The position numbers were made by a program, and so were the translations under genes. 40,948 nt of DNA from Gemmatimonadota bacterium. Its GTDB lineage: Bacteria > Gemmatimonadota > Gemmatimonadetes > Longimicrobiales > RSA9. Position 1 is the first letter of the stretch. Every line of letters begins with the position of its first letter. A model generated the notes under the pieces. It was given only the letters and a program-made list of their open reading frames with translations, was not told the origin of the DNA and did not search any database. Below are positions 8,303 through 16,581 of the stretch, piece after piece. The stretch is taken from the NCBI GenBank assembly GCA_017881445.1, contig JADGQX010000010.1, positions 1-40,948 of the forward strand. Reading direction: 5' to 3'.

Positions 8303-9412
8303 TCAATGCAGGTTGTTGCCTGCGGAAACGGGGTGCTCGATCCAATCCGCAATGAACACGTTGGTGTCGCCGCGAGAGGCGTCGCCCCGGTTGGAGGCGA
8401 AGACCAGATGACGCCCATCGGGCGAGAACATGGGAAAGCCGTCGAACTCCGGAGAATTCGTAATGCGCTCGAGGCCGGAGCCATCGAGCCCGATCATGTA
8501 GATGTCGAAATCGCGGCCGGTCGGATCCGCCATGTTGGAGGCGAAGAGGACGCGCTTGCCGTCGGGGTGGAAGTAGGGCGCAAAGTTGGCGGCGCCGTTG
8601 TGGGTGACCTGGTGCTTGTTGGAGCCGTCGGCGTCCATCACCCAGAGCTCCATGGTGGTGGGCCGGACGAGACCCTGTCCCAGCAGGCGCTGGTAGTCGG
8701 CGATCTGATCGACGGTCTTCGGGTGGTACGCCCGGTAGATGATCTTCGTGCCATCGGGCGAGAAGAACGGCCCGCCATCATAGCCGAGCTCGTCGGTCAG
8801 CTTCCTCACGTTGGAGCCGTCGGCGTCCATGGTGTAGATGTCGAGGTCGCCATCGCGCATGGACGTGAAGACGATCTTCCGCCCATCGGTGGAGAGGGTA
8901 GCCTCGGCATCGTAGGCCGGCGAGCGGAAGAGGACGCGGGTGTCGCTCCCATCGGGGCGGGCCGTATAGATATCATAGTCGTAGAGTGCCCAGACGTAGC
9001 CCTGCGAGTAGTCGGGCCGCGGCGGACAGGCAGGGGAGGCGGCCTCGGTGGAGGCGTAGAGGACCCGCTGTCCATCGTGGAAGAAGTACCCGCAGGTCGT
9101 ACGGCCCTTCCCATCCGAGACACGGTGCGGGTTCCGTCCGGCCACGTCCATGATGTAGATCTGGTCGCACTCGCTGAGGCCCGGCCACGTGGCCTGGAAG
9201 ATCAGGTGCTTCCCATCGGGCGAGTAATACGCCTCCGCGTTCTCGCCGCCGCGCGTGAGCATGCGCAGATTGGCGAGGTGCGGCTCCGCCGGATTCGCAG
9301 GATAGGCGACGGCGCCCGTGCGGCCCCGGGGATCGACGGGACTGGGCACCCGAGCGGGCCGGGCGCACGCGCCAAGAAGCACGATCGCGACGACTACGAT
9401 AATGGAGCGCAT
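8303..9412 (-). CDS. TolB-like beta-propeller lipoprotein (PD40 repeats)
   Basis: A 369-residue exported protein. It starts with a short signal sequence and a lipobox, LLGAC, so it is probably lipid-anchored. The rest is a beta-propeller made of repeated WD40-like PD40 units; copies of the F-S-P-D-G core (YYSPDG, FFSPDG, YFHPDG, MFSPDG) recur about every 45-60 residues, with D-I-Y-T/M-M-D-x-D-G strands between. Such propellers in TolB bind partners in the envelope. The substrate is unknown. I chose the ATG at 9412 over 9514 because it directly precedes the signal peptide. It is divergent from the M28 peptidase. Confidence 0.88.
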   Translation of the reverse strand: MRSIIVVVAIVLLGACARPARVPSPVDPRGRTGAVAYPANPAEPHLANLRMLTRGGENAEAYYSPDGKHLIFQATWPGLSECDQIYIMDVAGRNPHRVSDGKGRTTCGYFFHDGQRVLYASTEAASPACPPRPDYSQGYVWALYDYDIYTARPDGSDTRVLFRSPAYDAEATLSTDGRKIVFTSMRDGDLDIYTMDADGSNVRKLTDELGYDGGPFFSPDGTKIIYRAYHPKTVDQIADYQRLLGQGLVRPTTMELWVMDADGSNKHQVTHNGAANFAPYFHPDGKRVLFASNMADPTGRDFDIYMIGLDGSGLERITNSPEFDGFPMFSPDGRHLVFASNRGDASRGDTNVFIADWIEHPVSAGNNLH

Positions 9413-9507
9413 TCTGATAGAATAGGCATGCCGGCGAAAAGTGTCGAGGGGGCGGGCGGGCTCAGACTCCCCGGCGCCGCGCAAGAACCCGAAGCCGGGA
9501 ACATGGC

Positions 9508-10782
9508 ATGACACGAGTGAGAGCTTTACTCGGCGCGGCCGTACTGCTGGCAGCGCCGTTGACGCTGGCGGCGCAGCAGAGCTGCCCGTCCCCGAAGTCG
9601 ATCGTGGGCGGCCTGGCGCAGCCGAAGGCGGCGGTGCGGTACCTGGCGGACGAGTCGCTGCAAGGCCGGCTGGCGGGGAGCCCCGGCGAGCGCTGCGCGG
9701 GCGACTACCTGGCGGCGGAGTTCAGGCGGCTGGGGCTGAAGCCGGCGGGCGACTCGGGCAGCTACTTCCAGAAGCTGCCGCTGGCCTCGGTGGTGAACCC
9801 ACATGGTCCCGGGGGCACGGGGCGGAACGTCGTGGGAATCCTGCCGGGCAGCTCGGAAAACGGCGTGGTGGTGGTGGTGGGCGCGCATTACGACCACCTG
9901 GGTCTCGGGCCATTCGGCTCCCTGGTGCCGGACGACGTGGGCGTGGTGCATCACGGCGCCGACGACAACGCATCGGGCGTGGCGGCGCTGCTGGACGTGG
10001 CGGCGCGGCTGTCGAAGGGGCCACGGCCGGGGGCGTCCGTCGTGTTCGTCGCTTTCACGGGCGAGGAGGAGGGGCTGCTGGGCTCGAGGTACTACGCGGC
10101 CCACCCGGCCACCTCGCTGCAGCAGACCCGGGCCATGGTCAACATGGACATGGTGGGCCGACTGGGCGCGGGTGCGCTGCTGGTGTATGGCACGGACACG
10201 GCCGACGAGTGGAAGGCGATCCTGGCCGTGGACAACCCCGACTCGCTCCAGCTGAAGGAGATTGGCGACGGGTACGGCGCCAGCGACCACACGTCGTTCT
10301 ACGAGAAGGACGTGCCAGTGCTCCACTTCTTCACGAACGTCCACGCCGACTACCACAAGCCGAGCGACACCTGGGACAAGATCGATTACGCGGGGCTCGA
10401 CCGGGTGGCGGCCATGGTCGGACGGGTCGTGAGGTCCGCGGCGACGCTGTCGCAGCCGCTGACGCTGCGGCGCGGCGCGGGGAAGCCGGAGAAGGAGGGC
10501 GCGGCGGCGACGCCAGGTTACGGCGCCTATCTCGGCACGATCCCGGACTTCTCACCGGTGGAGAAGGGGGTGAAACTGAGCGGGGTGCGCGCGGGTTCGC
10601 CGGCGGAGAAGGCGGGGCTCAAGCCGGGCGATGTCCTGATCGCGTTCGACGACGTCGAGATCAAGGACCTGCAGGGGATGACGGACGGGCTGAGAGCGCG
10701 CAAGCCGGGAGACTCCGTGCGCATCACGGCGCTGAGGGACGGGCAGCCGGTGACGGTGACGGCGGTGCTGGGGAAGAGGTGA
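9508..10782 (+). CDS. Secreted M28 family metallopeptidase with C-terminal PDZ domain
   Basis: A 424-residue exported aminopeptidase-like protein with a signal peptide (about residues 1-22, ending LAAQ). The two-zinc site of M28 is complete: His127 (GAHYDH), bridging Asp152 (GADDNASG), Glu186/Glu187 (TGEEEG), Asp214 (NMDMVG) and His283 (DYHKPSDT). Residues about 335-420 form a PDZ domain (AGSPAEKAGLKPGDVLIAF), which usually binds peptide C-termini. Similar M28-PDZ proteins are common in Bacteroidota and Gemmatimonadota. It is probably a peptide-scavenging enzyme; substrate specificity is unknown. The stop codon lies inside a (GGTGAA)3 repeat. Confidence 0.92.
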   Translation: MTRVRALLGAAVLLAAPLTLAAQQSCPSPKSIVGGLAQPKAAVRYLADESLQGRLAGSPGERCAGDYLAAEFRRLGLKPAGDSGSYFQKLPLASVVNPHGPGGTGRNVVGILPGSSENGVVVVVGAHYDHLGLGPFGSLVPDDVGVVHHGADDNASGVAALLDVAARLSKGPRPGASVVFVAFTGEEEGLLGSRYYAAHPATSLQQTRAMVNMDMVGRLGAGALLVYGTDTADEWKAILAVDNPDSLQLKEIGDGYGASDHTSFYEKDVPVLHFFTNVHADYHKPSDTWDKIDYAGLDRVAAMVGRVVRSAATLSQPLTLRRGAGKPEKEGAAATPGYGAYLGTIPDFSPVEKGVKLSGVRAGSPAEKAGLKPGDVLIAFDDVEIKDLQGMTDGLRARKPGDSVRITALRDGQPVTVTAVLGKR

Positions 10783-10835
10783 AGGTGAAGGTGAAGGCGG
10801 AGGAGAAGGAGAGGGATAGGAGAAGGGGAAGGGGC
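10778..10835 (+). repeat. Purine-rich tract after the M28 peptidase
   Basis: About 58 bases are almost all purine on the plus strand. They begin with three perfect GGTGAA units (10778-10795) that include the peptidase stop codon, then continue as degenerate GGAGAAGG-type units. Two similar tracts occur at 22571-22628 and 27899-27955. Confidence 0.7.
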
Positions 10836-10856
10836 CCGCGGCGCGGGGCGCCGCGG
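10836..10856. terminator. Bidirectional hairpin between convergent genes
   Basis: CCGCGGCGC (10836-10844) and GCGCCGCGG (10848-10856) form a perfect 9-bp stem with a GGG loop. It lies between the ends of the M28 peptidase (plus) and ROK kinase (minus) genes, 3 bases beyond the latter's stop, so it can serve both. Confidence 0.6.
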
Positions 10857-10859
10857 CTC

Positions 10860-11852
10860 CTAGATCTCGCCGGTGTGGCCCAGCTCGCGGCGCAGCCAGG
10901 TGGCGGCACCAATGGCGCCGGCGAGGCCGCCGAGGACCGGGGGCACCAGGCGGGCGTGGTCGACGGCGGCGCTGAGAGCGCGCACGCGCATCTCGCGCTC
11001 GACGATGGCGAGAAGACCGGGAATGCCGTCCACGACGCCGCCGCCGAGAACGATGACGGCGGGATTGAAGCCATTGACGATGGAGGCGGCGCCGGCGCCC
11101 AGGGCGATACCGGTTTCCTCGACGATTCTGAGCGCGAGGGGATCGCCGTCGGCGGCCGCGCGGGCGACCGTCTCGCCGGCGACGCGGGAGAGGTCGCCGT
11201 CCTCGAGGGCGAGGAGGGCGGCACCGAGGACGGGATCGTGGGCGATGGCGGCGCGGGCGCGTTCGGCAATGGCCCAGCCGCCGGCGTAGGCCTCGACGCA
11301 GCCGTGGTTGCCGCAGCGGCAAAGGGGGCCGTGCAGGTCGACGGTCATGTGGCCGACCTCGCCGGCGCTCCCGGTGGCGCCGCGCACGAGGTGGCCATCG
11401 GCAACGACCCCGCCACCGACCCCGGTACCGACGAAGATGCAGACGAAGTCGTCGACGCCCTTCCCTGCTCCGTGGGTCCATTCGCCGTAGGTAACGGCCT
11501 GGACGTCGTTGAGGACGGCGACGGGGAGGCGGAGGCGCTCCTCGACGCGGGCCCGGAGCGGGAACTCGCGGAACTTGAGGTTGGGGGCGGTGTGGACGGC
11601 GCCCGTCTCGGGATCGATCTGGCCGGCGACGCCAATGCCGACGCCGAGAACCTCGCGCCCGCCGGCGAGGCCGGTGAGCTCCTCGACGGCCGAAACGACG
11701 ACCTCGACGACCTGGTCGGCCCCTTCCTCGGGGCGACTGGGCAGTTTCGTAGTATGAAGCACCGTCCCATCGGCGGCGACGAGGGCACCGGCGAGCTTGG
11801 TGCCGCCGAGGTCGAGGCCGATGCAGAGGGCGCCGTGGCGGTCCGCGGCCAT
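10860..11852 (-). CDS. ROK family sugar kinase (glucokinase-like)
   Basis: A 330-residue cytoplasmic protein that probably phosphorylates glucose or a related sugar with ATP. The phosphate-binding loop LDLGGTKLAG is near residue 13, the catalytic Asp116 is in LNDVQ, and the ROK signature is intact with Glu165 and His168 (GEVGHM). The structural zinc site CRCGNHGCVE gives Cys178, Cys180 and Cys185. No N-terminal HTH is present, so it is a kinase rather than a repressor of the NagC type. The ATG at 11852 fits the family start; the longer frame to 12209 overlaps the upstream region and is unrelated. Substrate is not proven. Confidence 0.92.
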   Translation of the reverse strand: MAADRHGALCIGLDLGGTKLAGALVAADGTVLHTTKLPSRPEEGADQVVEVVVSAVEELTGLAGGREVLGVGIGVAGQIDPETGAVHTAPNLKFREFPLRARVEERLRLPVAVLNDVQAVTYGEWTHGAGKGVDDFVCIFVGTGVGGGVVADGHLVRGATGSAGEVGHMTVDLHGPLCRCGNHGCVEAYAGGWAIAERARAAIAHDPVLGAALLALEDGDLSRVAGETVARAAADGDPLALRIVEETGIALGAGAASIVNGFNPAVIVLGGGVVDGIPGLLAIVEREMRVRALSAAVDHARLVPPVLGGLAGAIGAATWLRRELGHTGEI

Positions 11853-11916
11853 TCCGCTGCGCGTTCGGGTTGATCCGGCCGGAGCGCGGGGATTCCGCGC
11901 GTCACTTGAACGGTGC

Positions 11917-11922
11917 ATTTTA
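11917..11922 (-). promoter_or_regulatory. Candidate -10 element (TAAAAT) for the ROK kinase
   Basis: TAAAAT on the minus strand (11922-11917) matches TATAAT at five of six positions and lies 65 bases upstream of the ROK start in a GC-rich area. The best -35 (CTGGCC, 18 bases upstream) is poor, so this is a weak call. Confidence 0.3.
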
Positions 11923-12092
11923 GGTCCCCGCACGGGAAAAGGCCAGCAGCGGCGCGGCCGGGGCGGGGTCGTTGGCCAATCGTCCGGGAGCGGCCTGACC
12001 GAACTGTTCAGAAATGCCTGACAGACTCGCGGAAGGGCGACGCCCATCCTGGGACCGGGATGAAGCCTCGCACGCGCGCAAAAGGAGCGTCG

Positions 12093-13034
12093 ATGTACCG
12101 GTCGATAGTCGTTCCCCTCGATGGCTCGCCGTCGGCGGAGTTCGCCGTTCCGGTGGCGCGGGGGATCGCGCGTCGGACGGACGGCGGAGTGCACCTGGTG
12201 CACGTGCACGTGCCTCTGTCGGTGGCCGGCGCGCTGCGCTCGGCGACGGTCCCGTTCTACCGGGACTGGGAGGTGGAGGCGAAGAGCCAGGAGGAGGATT
12301 ACCTCAGCGGTCTGCAGCAGCGGCTCTCAGGATTGCCGCAGGTGAGCGTGGACCACCGGCTGGAGGAGGGGTCGGTGGTAGATACGCTGGTGCGCTGCGC
12401 GTCCGAGCTGTCGGGCGACCTTATCGTCATGACGACGCACGGGCGTGGTCCGCTGGCAAGGGCATGGCTGGGAAGCGTAGCGGACGGCGTGGCGCGGCGG
12501 AGCGCGGTGCCGGTGCTGCTGCTTCGGCCGACTGCGGACGCCGAGCCGATAGGGGAGCACCTCTTCCGCAACATCCTGGTGACGCTTGACGGCTCGCCGC
12601 TGGCAGAGCAGATCCTGGAGCACGTGACCGGGCTAGGCGCGCTGTCGGGGGCGCGTTACACGCTGGCGCGGGTGGTCTCGCCCATGGTCGTGACGGGGTA
12701 CGCGCCCACGCCGGAGGGAATGCTGACGGACTCGGCGCACGGTGCAGAGCTGGAGATGCTCGTCGCCGACGCGGAGGCGTACCTGGAAGGCGTGGCGGCC
12801 ATGCTGCGGTCGCGAGGCCTGAGCGTGGAGACGCAGGTGGTGGTGGAGCTGCAGACGGCGGTGGGAATCCTGGACTTCGCGCGCGAGAAAGCGGTGGATC
12901 TGATCGCCATGGCCACGCACGGCCGGACGGGATTCAGCCGGCTGGTGCTCGGCAGCGTAGCGGACAAGGTGCTGCGGGGAACGACGGCGCCGGTGCTGCT
13001 GTACCGGCCGCTGCAGGGGGTGTCCGCGGGCTAG
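12093..13034 (+). CDS. Tandem-domain universal stress protein (UspA family)
   Basis: A 313-residue protein with two UspA domains. Domain 1 (about 1-150) opens [12 protein letters not shown] and contains [17 protein letters not shown]; domain 2 (about 155-310) opens [12 protein letters not shown] and contains [17 protein letters not shown]. Both carry the ATP-binding G-x2-G-x9-G-S type motif. Such proteins bind ATP and accumulate in stress or growth arrest. AAGGAG lies 7 bases before the ATG at 12093, so I chose that over the in-frame GTG/ATG codons upstream. It is followed in the same direction by mprF. Confidence 0.93.
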   Translation: MYRSIVVPLDGSPSAEFAVPVARGIARRTDGGVHLVHVHVPLSVAGALRSATVPFYRDWEVEAKSQEEDYLSGLQQRLSGLPQVSVDHRLEEGSVVDTLVRCASELSGDLIVMTTHGRGPLARAWLGSVADGVARRSAVPVLLLRPTADAEPIGEHLFRNILVTLDGSPLAEQILEHVTGLGALSGARYTLARVVSPMVVTGYAPTPEGMLTDSAHGAELEMLVADAEAYLEGVAAMLRSRGLSVETQVVVELQTAVGILDFAREKAVDLIAMATHGRTGFSRLVLGSVADKVLRGTTAPVLLYRPLQGVSAG

Positions 13035-13094
13035 ACTCCGCCGAGCGGAAGCCCGGGCACTTCGCCGGGGCGGTTGCGAGCGAGAGTCCGGGGG

Positions 13095-13113
13095 CGCATC
13101 GTAGGCCGATGCG
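13095..13113 (+). terminator. Hairpin between the Usp gene and mprF
   Basis: CGCATCG (13095-13101) and CGATGCG (13107-13113) form a perfect 7-bp stem with a 5-base loop, 61 bases after the Usp stop and 18 before the mprF ATG. It may end the Usp transcript or be part of the mprF leader. Confidence 0.4.
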
Positions 13114-13131
13114 TCCGTCGAGCCGATTCCC

Positions 13132-15702
13132 ATGAGAAAGCTGCGCAAGTTCATCGGCCCCGCCCTCGGCGTGGCCATCTTCGTCGCTGCGCTGGTGGTC
13201 CTGCACACGGTGCTGCGGCGCTACCATTATCACGACATCCGTAACGAGCTGCACACGCTGCCCCGGGGGCGGGTGCTGCTGGCGCTGCTGCTCACGGCGG
13301 CCGACTACCTGACGCTGACCGGATACGATTGGCTCGGGCTGCGCTACATTCGCCGTCCCTTGAAGTACTTCCGCATCGCGTTCGCCTCGTTCGTGGCGTA
13401 CGCCTTCAGCCACAACCTGGGCTTTCCACTGCTGACGGGCGCACCGATCCGCTTCCGGCTGTATTCGTCGTGGGGGCTGTCGGCCGTGGAAGTGACGAAC
13501 GTGATCGCGTTCAACTCGCTCACGTTCTTCCTGGGGCTGTTCACGGTGGGCGGGGTGGTCTTCCTGGCGGAGCCGCTGCAGATCCCCGCGCTGCTGCACG
13601 TGCCTTTCGGCTCGGTGCGCCCCGTGGGCGCGATCTTCCTGGCGGTGTCGCTGAGCTACCTGGGCTGGAGCACGGTTCGGAAGGAGCCGCTGCGGATCCG
13701 GGGGTTCGAGTTCCGATTCCCCGAAACGCCGCTGTCGCTCATGCAGGTGGGCATCTCCTCGACCGACTGGCTGCTGGCCGGGAGTGTCTTCTGGGCATTG
13801 CTGCCGGGGGCCGCCCACATCAGCTGGCCGACGGCGCTGGGGATCTACGTGCTGGCCCAGGCGGCAGGGCTGGTGACGAACATCCCGGGCGGGCTGGGCG
13901 TGTTCGAGGCGGTGGTGATCGTGCTGCTGGAGCCGCAGGCGGCGCCCGGTGCCGTGCTGGGCTCACTGGTGGCGTACCGCGCGACCTACTACCTGCTACC
14001 GCTGGTGACGGCGGCGCTGCTGTTCGGCGCGCACGAGGTGAAGCAGCGGCACGAGGACGTGCGCCGGGTGGCGCGCGTGTTCGGGCGCTGGGCGCCGCTG
14101 CTGGCGCCGCAGGTGCTGGCGTTCACCACCTTCGTGGGCGGCACCGTCCTGCTGGTCTCGGGGGCGACGCCAGCCGTGCATTCGCGACTGCGGATCGTAA
14201 ACGACTTCCTGCCGCTGCCGGTAATCGAAGCGTCGCATTTCCTGGCGAGCATGGCCGGCATCGGGCTGCTCCTGCTGGCGCGGGGACTCCAGCGACGACT
14301 CGACGCCGCCTACATGATGACGGTGGCACTGCTGGCGGCGGGCATCGTGCTGTCGCTGCTGAAGGGCGGCGACTACGAAGAGGCCATCACGATCTCGCTG
14401 ATGCTGGCCGCGCTCCTGCCGTCGCACGCCTACTTCTATCGCAAAGCATCGCTGACGCGGGAGCCCTTCACGACGGCGTGGATCGTGGCCATCGCTCTGG
14501 TGCTGGCCGGCACGGCGTGGCTGGGGCTGTTCTCGTACAAGCACGTGGAATACTCGGGCGACCTCTGGTGGAGGTTCGCGCTCAGGGCGGACGCGCCCAG
14601 GTTCCTGCGGGCCATGGTCGGCGCCATGGGGGCCGTGGTGGTCGTGGGCATGTCCCGGCTGCTGCGCCCGGCACCGCCAGAGCCCGCGCTGCCCGTGCGG
14701 GGCGAGCTGCAGCACGCGAGCGGCATCGCCGATCAGTCTCCGGATGCGGCGGCGAAGCTCGCATTGCTGGGCGACAAGGACCTGCTTTTCGGCGACTCGG
14801 GCGAGGCGTTCGTCATGTATGCGATCGAGGGACGGAGCTGGGTAGCGATGGGAGACCCGGTCGGCCTAACCTCGGAGTGGCCGGACCTGCTCTGGGACTA
14901 TCGCGAGCTGGTGGACCGACACGGCGGCTGGACGGTCTTCTACCAGGTGCGCGCGGATGCGCTACACCTCTACCTGGACCTCGGCCTGACGCTGCTGAAG
15001 TTGGGGGAAGAGGCGCGGGTGCCGCTGGAGCGGTTCACCCTGGAAGGCGCAGCCCGCAAGGGCATGCGGCGGGTGCGCAATCGGATGGAGCGGGAAGGCT
15101 GCACCTTCGAGGTGGTGCGTCCGTCGGCGGTCCCCGCCCTGCTGCCGGAGCTGCGGGCCGTGTCGGACGCGTGGCTCGAGGAAAAGCGAGCACGGGAGAA
15201 GGGCTTCTCCCTGGGGTTCTTCGACGGTGCCTACCTGTCCCAGTGCCCCGTGGCCCTGCTCTGGTGCAAAGGCCGCATCGTCGCATTCGCGAACATCTGG
15301 GAGACCGGCGGACGGGAAGAGCTCTCCGTGGACCTGATGCGCTATGGCGCGGACGCGCCCGAGGACGCCATGGAGGCGTTGTTCCTGGAGCTCATGCTCT
15401 GGGGGAAGGCGGAAGCCTACGAATGGTTCAACCTCGGGATGGCACCGCTCTCGGGGCTGGAGAACCGGGCGCTGGCGCCACTCTGGAACCGACTGGGGGC
15501 GCTCGTCTTCCGCTATGGCGAGAACTTCTACTCCTTCCAGGGTCTGCGGCAGTACAAGGAGAAGTTCGACCCGGTCTGGACACCCAAGTATCTCGCCTCT
15601 CCGGGCGGGCTGGCCCTGCCCCGGATCCTGACCAACGTGGCCACGCTCATTGGCCGGGGACACCGGCCGGCGATCCTCGCCGAGATTCCAACGATTCCCT
15701 GA
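13132..15702 (+). CDS. mprF: Bifunctional aminoacyl-phosphatidylglycerol synthase/flippase (MprF)
   Basis: MprF transfers an amino acid, usually lysine from Lys-tRNA, to phosphatidylglycerol and flips the product to the outer leaflet, lowering surface charge and giving resistance to cationic peptides. This 856-residue protein has the full architecture: a membrane flippase part with about 13-14 spans (residues 1-515, including the SHNLGFPLLTGAPIRFRLY segment) and a soluble C-terminal GNAT-like synthase domain (about 530-850, with FTLEGAARKGMRRVRNRMER and YQGL/RQYKEKFDP-type ends). Length is normal. Lysine versus alanine specificity cannot be read from the sequence. No strong ribosome site precedes the ATG. 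Confidence 0.92.
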   Translation: MRKLRKFIGPALGVAIFVAALVVLHTVLRRYHYHDIRNELHTLPRGRVLLALLLTAADYLTLTGYDWLGLRYIRRPLKYFRIAFASFVAYAFSHNLGFPLLTGAPIRFRLYSSWGLSAVEVTNVIAFNSLTFFLGLFTVGGVVFLAEPLQIPALLHVPFGSVRPVGAIFLAVSLSYLGWSTVRKEPLRIRGFEFRFPETPLSLMQVGISSTDWLLAGSVFWALLPGAAHISWPTALGIYVLAQAAGLVTNIPGGLGVFEAVVIVLLEPQAAPGAVLGSLVAYRATYYLLPLVTAALLFGAHEVKQRHEDVRRVARVFGRWAPLLAPQVLAFTTFVGGTVLLVSGATPAVHSRLRIVNDFLPLPVIEASHFLASMAGIGLLLLARGLQRRLDAAYMMTVALLAAGIVLSLLKGGDYEEAITISLMLAALLPSHAYFYRKASLTREPFTTAWIVAIALVLAGTAWLGLFSYKHVEYSGDLWWRFALRADAPRFLRAMVGAMGAVVVVGMSRLLRPAPPEPALPVRGELQHASGIADQSPDAAAKLALLGDKDLLFGDSGEAFVMYAIEGRSWVAMGDPVGLTSEWPDLLWDYRELVDRHGGWTVFYQVRADALHLYLDLGLTLLKLGEEARVPLERFTLEGAARKGMRRVRNRMEREGCTFEVVRPSAVPALLPELRAVSDAWLEEKRAREKGFSLGFFDGAYLSQCPVALLWCKGRIVAFANIWETGGREELSVDLMRYGADAPEDAMEALFLELMLWGKAEAYEWFNLGMAPLSGLENRALAPLWNRLGALVFRYGENFYSFQGLRQYKEKFDPVWTPKYLASPGGLALPRILTNVATLIGRGHRPAILAEIPTIP

Positions 15703-15982
15703 CCGACGGGCGTCGCCTCCGCAACCTGCGGCACACCCTGGAACGACGGACTGGACCGGACCGCCTGGGCCTCCAAGGGCCCGTGGTCGCGGTCGCGGCG
15801 CCGGACACGCCCGGCACCCCCCGACGAACTGGCCCCGCGAAGCCGTTTTCGGCAGCGGTATTGCCCACAACATTATTCGTCTCGACGCGGAGCCGAGGCA
15901 GTGAAGTCCGCGGACCGTGGGAAATGCGCGGCAGACCGGGCGCGGCGCATGAGCGGCGGCAGGGGCCGCAGCGAGGTGGAAG
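15703..15982. other. 280-base gap between mprF and the small HTH gene
   Basis: I see no gene here. A weak 5-bp hairpin (GGGCC...GGCCC near 15770) could end mprF. An AT-richer patch near 15855-15880 (ACAACATTATTC) may contain a promoter for the HTH gene, but no well-spaced -35/-10 pair is visible. Confidence 0.5.
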
Positions 15983-16216
15983 TTGGCCGACAACCTTTCG
16001 GACGTGGTGCAGGCGGCGTTGACCGGCGCGCCGTTCACGACGCGCGAGCTGGCGGAAGAGTCGGGGCTGAGCTACGACGTGCTGAGATCGTGGCGGAGCG
16101 GCCGGCGGCGGGCGACGGCGATGAGCGCGCGCCGGCTGGCGGAAGGGCTGGAGGCGCGGGGTCGGCGGCTGCTGGCGCTGGCGCGGGAGATCCAGAAGCA
16201 GACGGGCCGGGTCTAG
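15983..16216 (+). CDS. Small helix-turn-helix protein
   Basis: A 77-residue protein beginning at a TTG codon with GAGG about 6 bases upstream. Residues about 17-40 (FTTRELAEESGLSYDVLRSWRSG) read as a helix-turn-helix with the usual small residue and Gly in the turn, followed by a basic RRR patch and a second helix. It resembles the DNA-binding part of XRE/MerR-like regulators but is too short for a sensing domain. Function is unknown; it may regulate the PAS-GGDEF-EAL gene downstream. There is no ATG in a suitable place, which lowers certainty about the start. Confidence 0.65.
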   Translation: MADNLSDVVQAALTGAPFTTRELAEESGLSYDVLRSWRSGRRRATAMSARRLAEGLEARGRRLLALAREIQKQTGRV

Positions 16217-16581
16217 CCCAGGTCTAGCCCGCCGCAGGCCGCCGAGCGGGTGGGGCGCGGACGGGCCTGCTCGGCGACACGCGACCTTTTTTCGACGTCT
16301 GCGGTCCCTTCCGTGGCGGCGCTGCCAGGTGCGGTTGCGGGCTGGCGGGTCCGCCGAGCGTCGCGGGCGGTGTCGCGCCCCTCCCGTTCCGCCGGGGCGC
16401 GGGAGGCCGTCGGCGGCGTGGCTCCGCCGGCTGTGCTCGCTCTTGAAGGTGGGGCACTCCGGGCGTAGATTCGGCGTATCTTCTCTCCCCGGAAGATCCT
16501 ACCGTCGTGCAGAGCTGCCATTCCCTGCGGGCGGACCGAGCGCCGGTCGCGCGCCGTCCCGCGATCACTATTCGAGAAAGA
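16217..16581. other. 365-base intergenic region before the GGDEF-EAL pair
   Basis: It opens with two copies of GGTCTAGCCC (about 16209-16229), the first containing the HTH stop codon. The middle is GC-rich with several partial inverted repeats. The last third holds the promoter at 16443-16471. No gene is supported here, although a GTG at 16507 is in frame with the following gene. Confidence 0.6.
16443..16471 (+). promoter_or_regulatory. Sigma-70-like promoter for the first PAS-GGDEF-EAL gene
   Basis: TTGAAG (16443-16448) and TAGATT (16466-16471) match the -35 and -10 consensus at four of six positions each and are exactly 17 bases apart. Transcription would begin near 16478, about 100 bases before the ATG at 16582. 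Confidence 0.5.

Noticed and set aside
10778-10795. (GGTGAA)3 as a CRISPR or insertion-sequence remnant
   Set aside because: The units are only 6 bases with no spacers or flanking duplications; it is better explained as part of the purine tract.
9441-11873. An 810-codon plus-strand frame spanning the M28 peptidase and ROK genes
   Set aside because: It crosses two well-supported genes and a terminator in another frame and has a low-complexity composition.
13329-16022. An 897-codon plus-strand frame over mprF
   Set aside because: It is a shifted-frame shadow of mprF, rich in Gly/Arg/Ala, with no domain signature.
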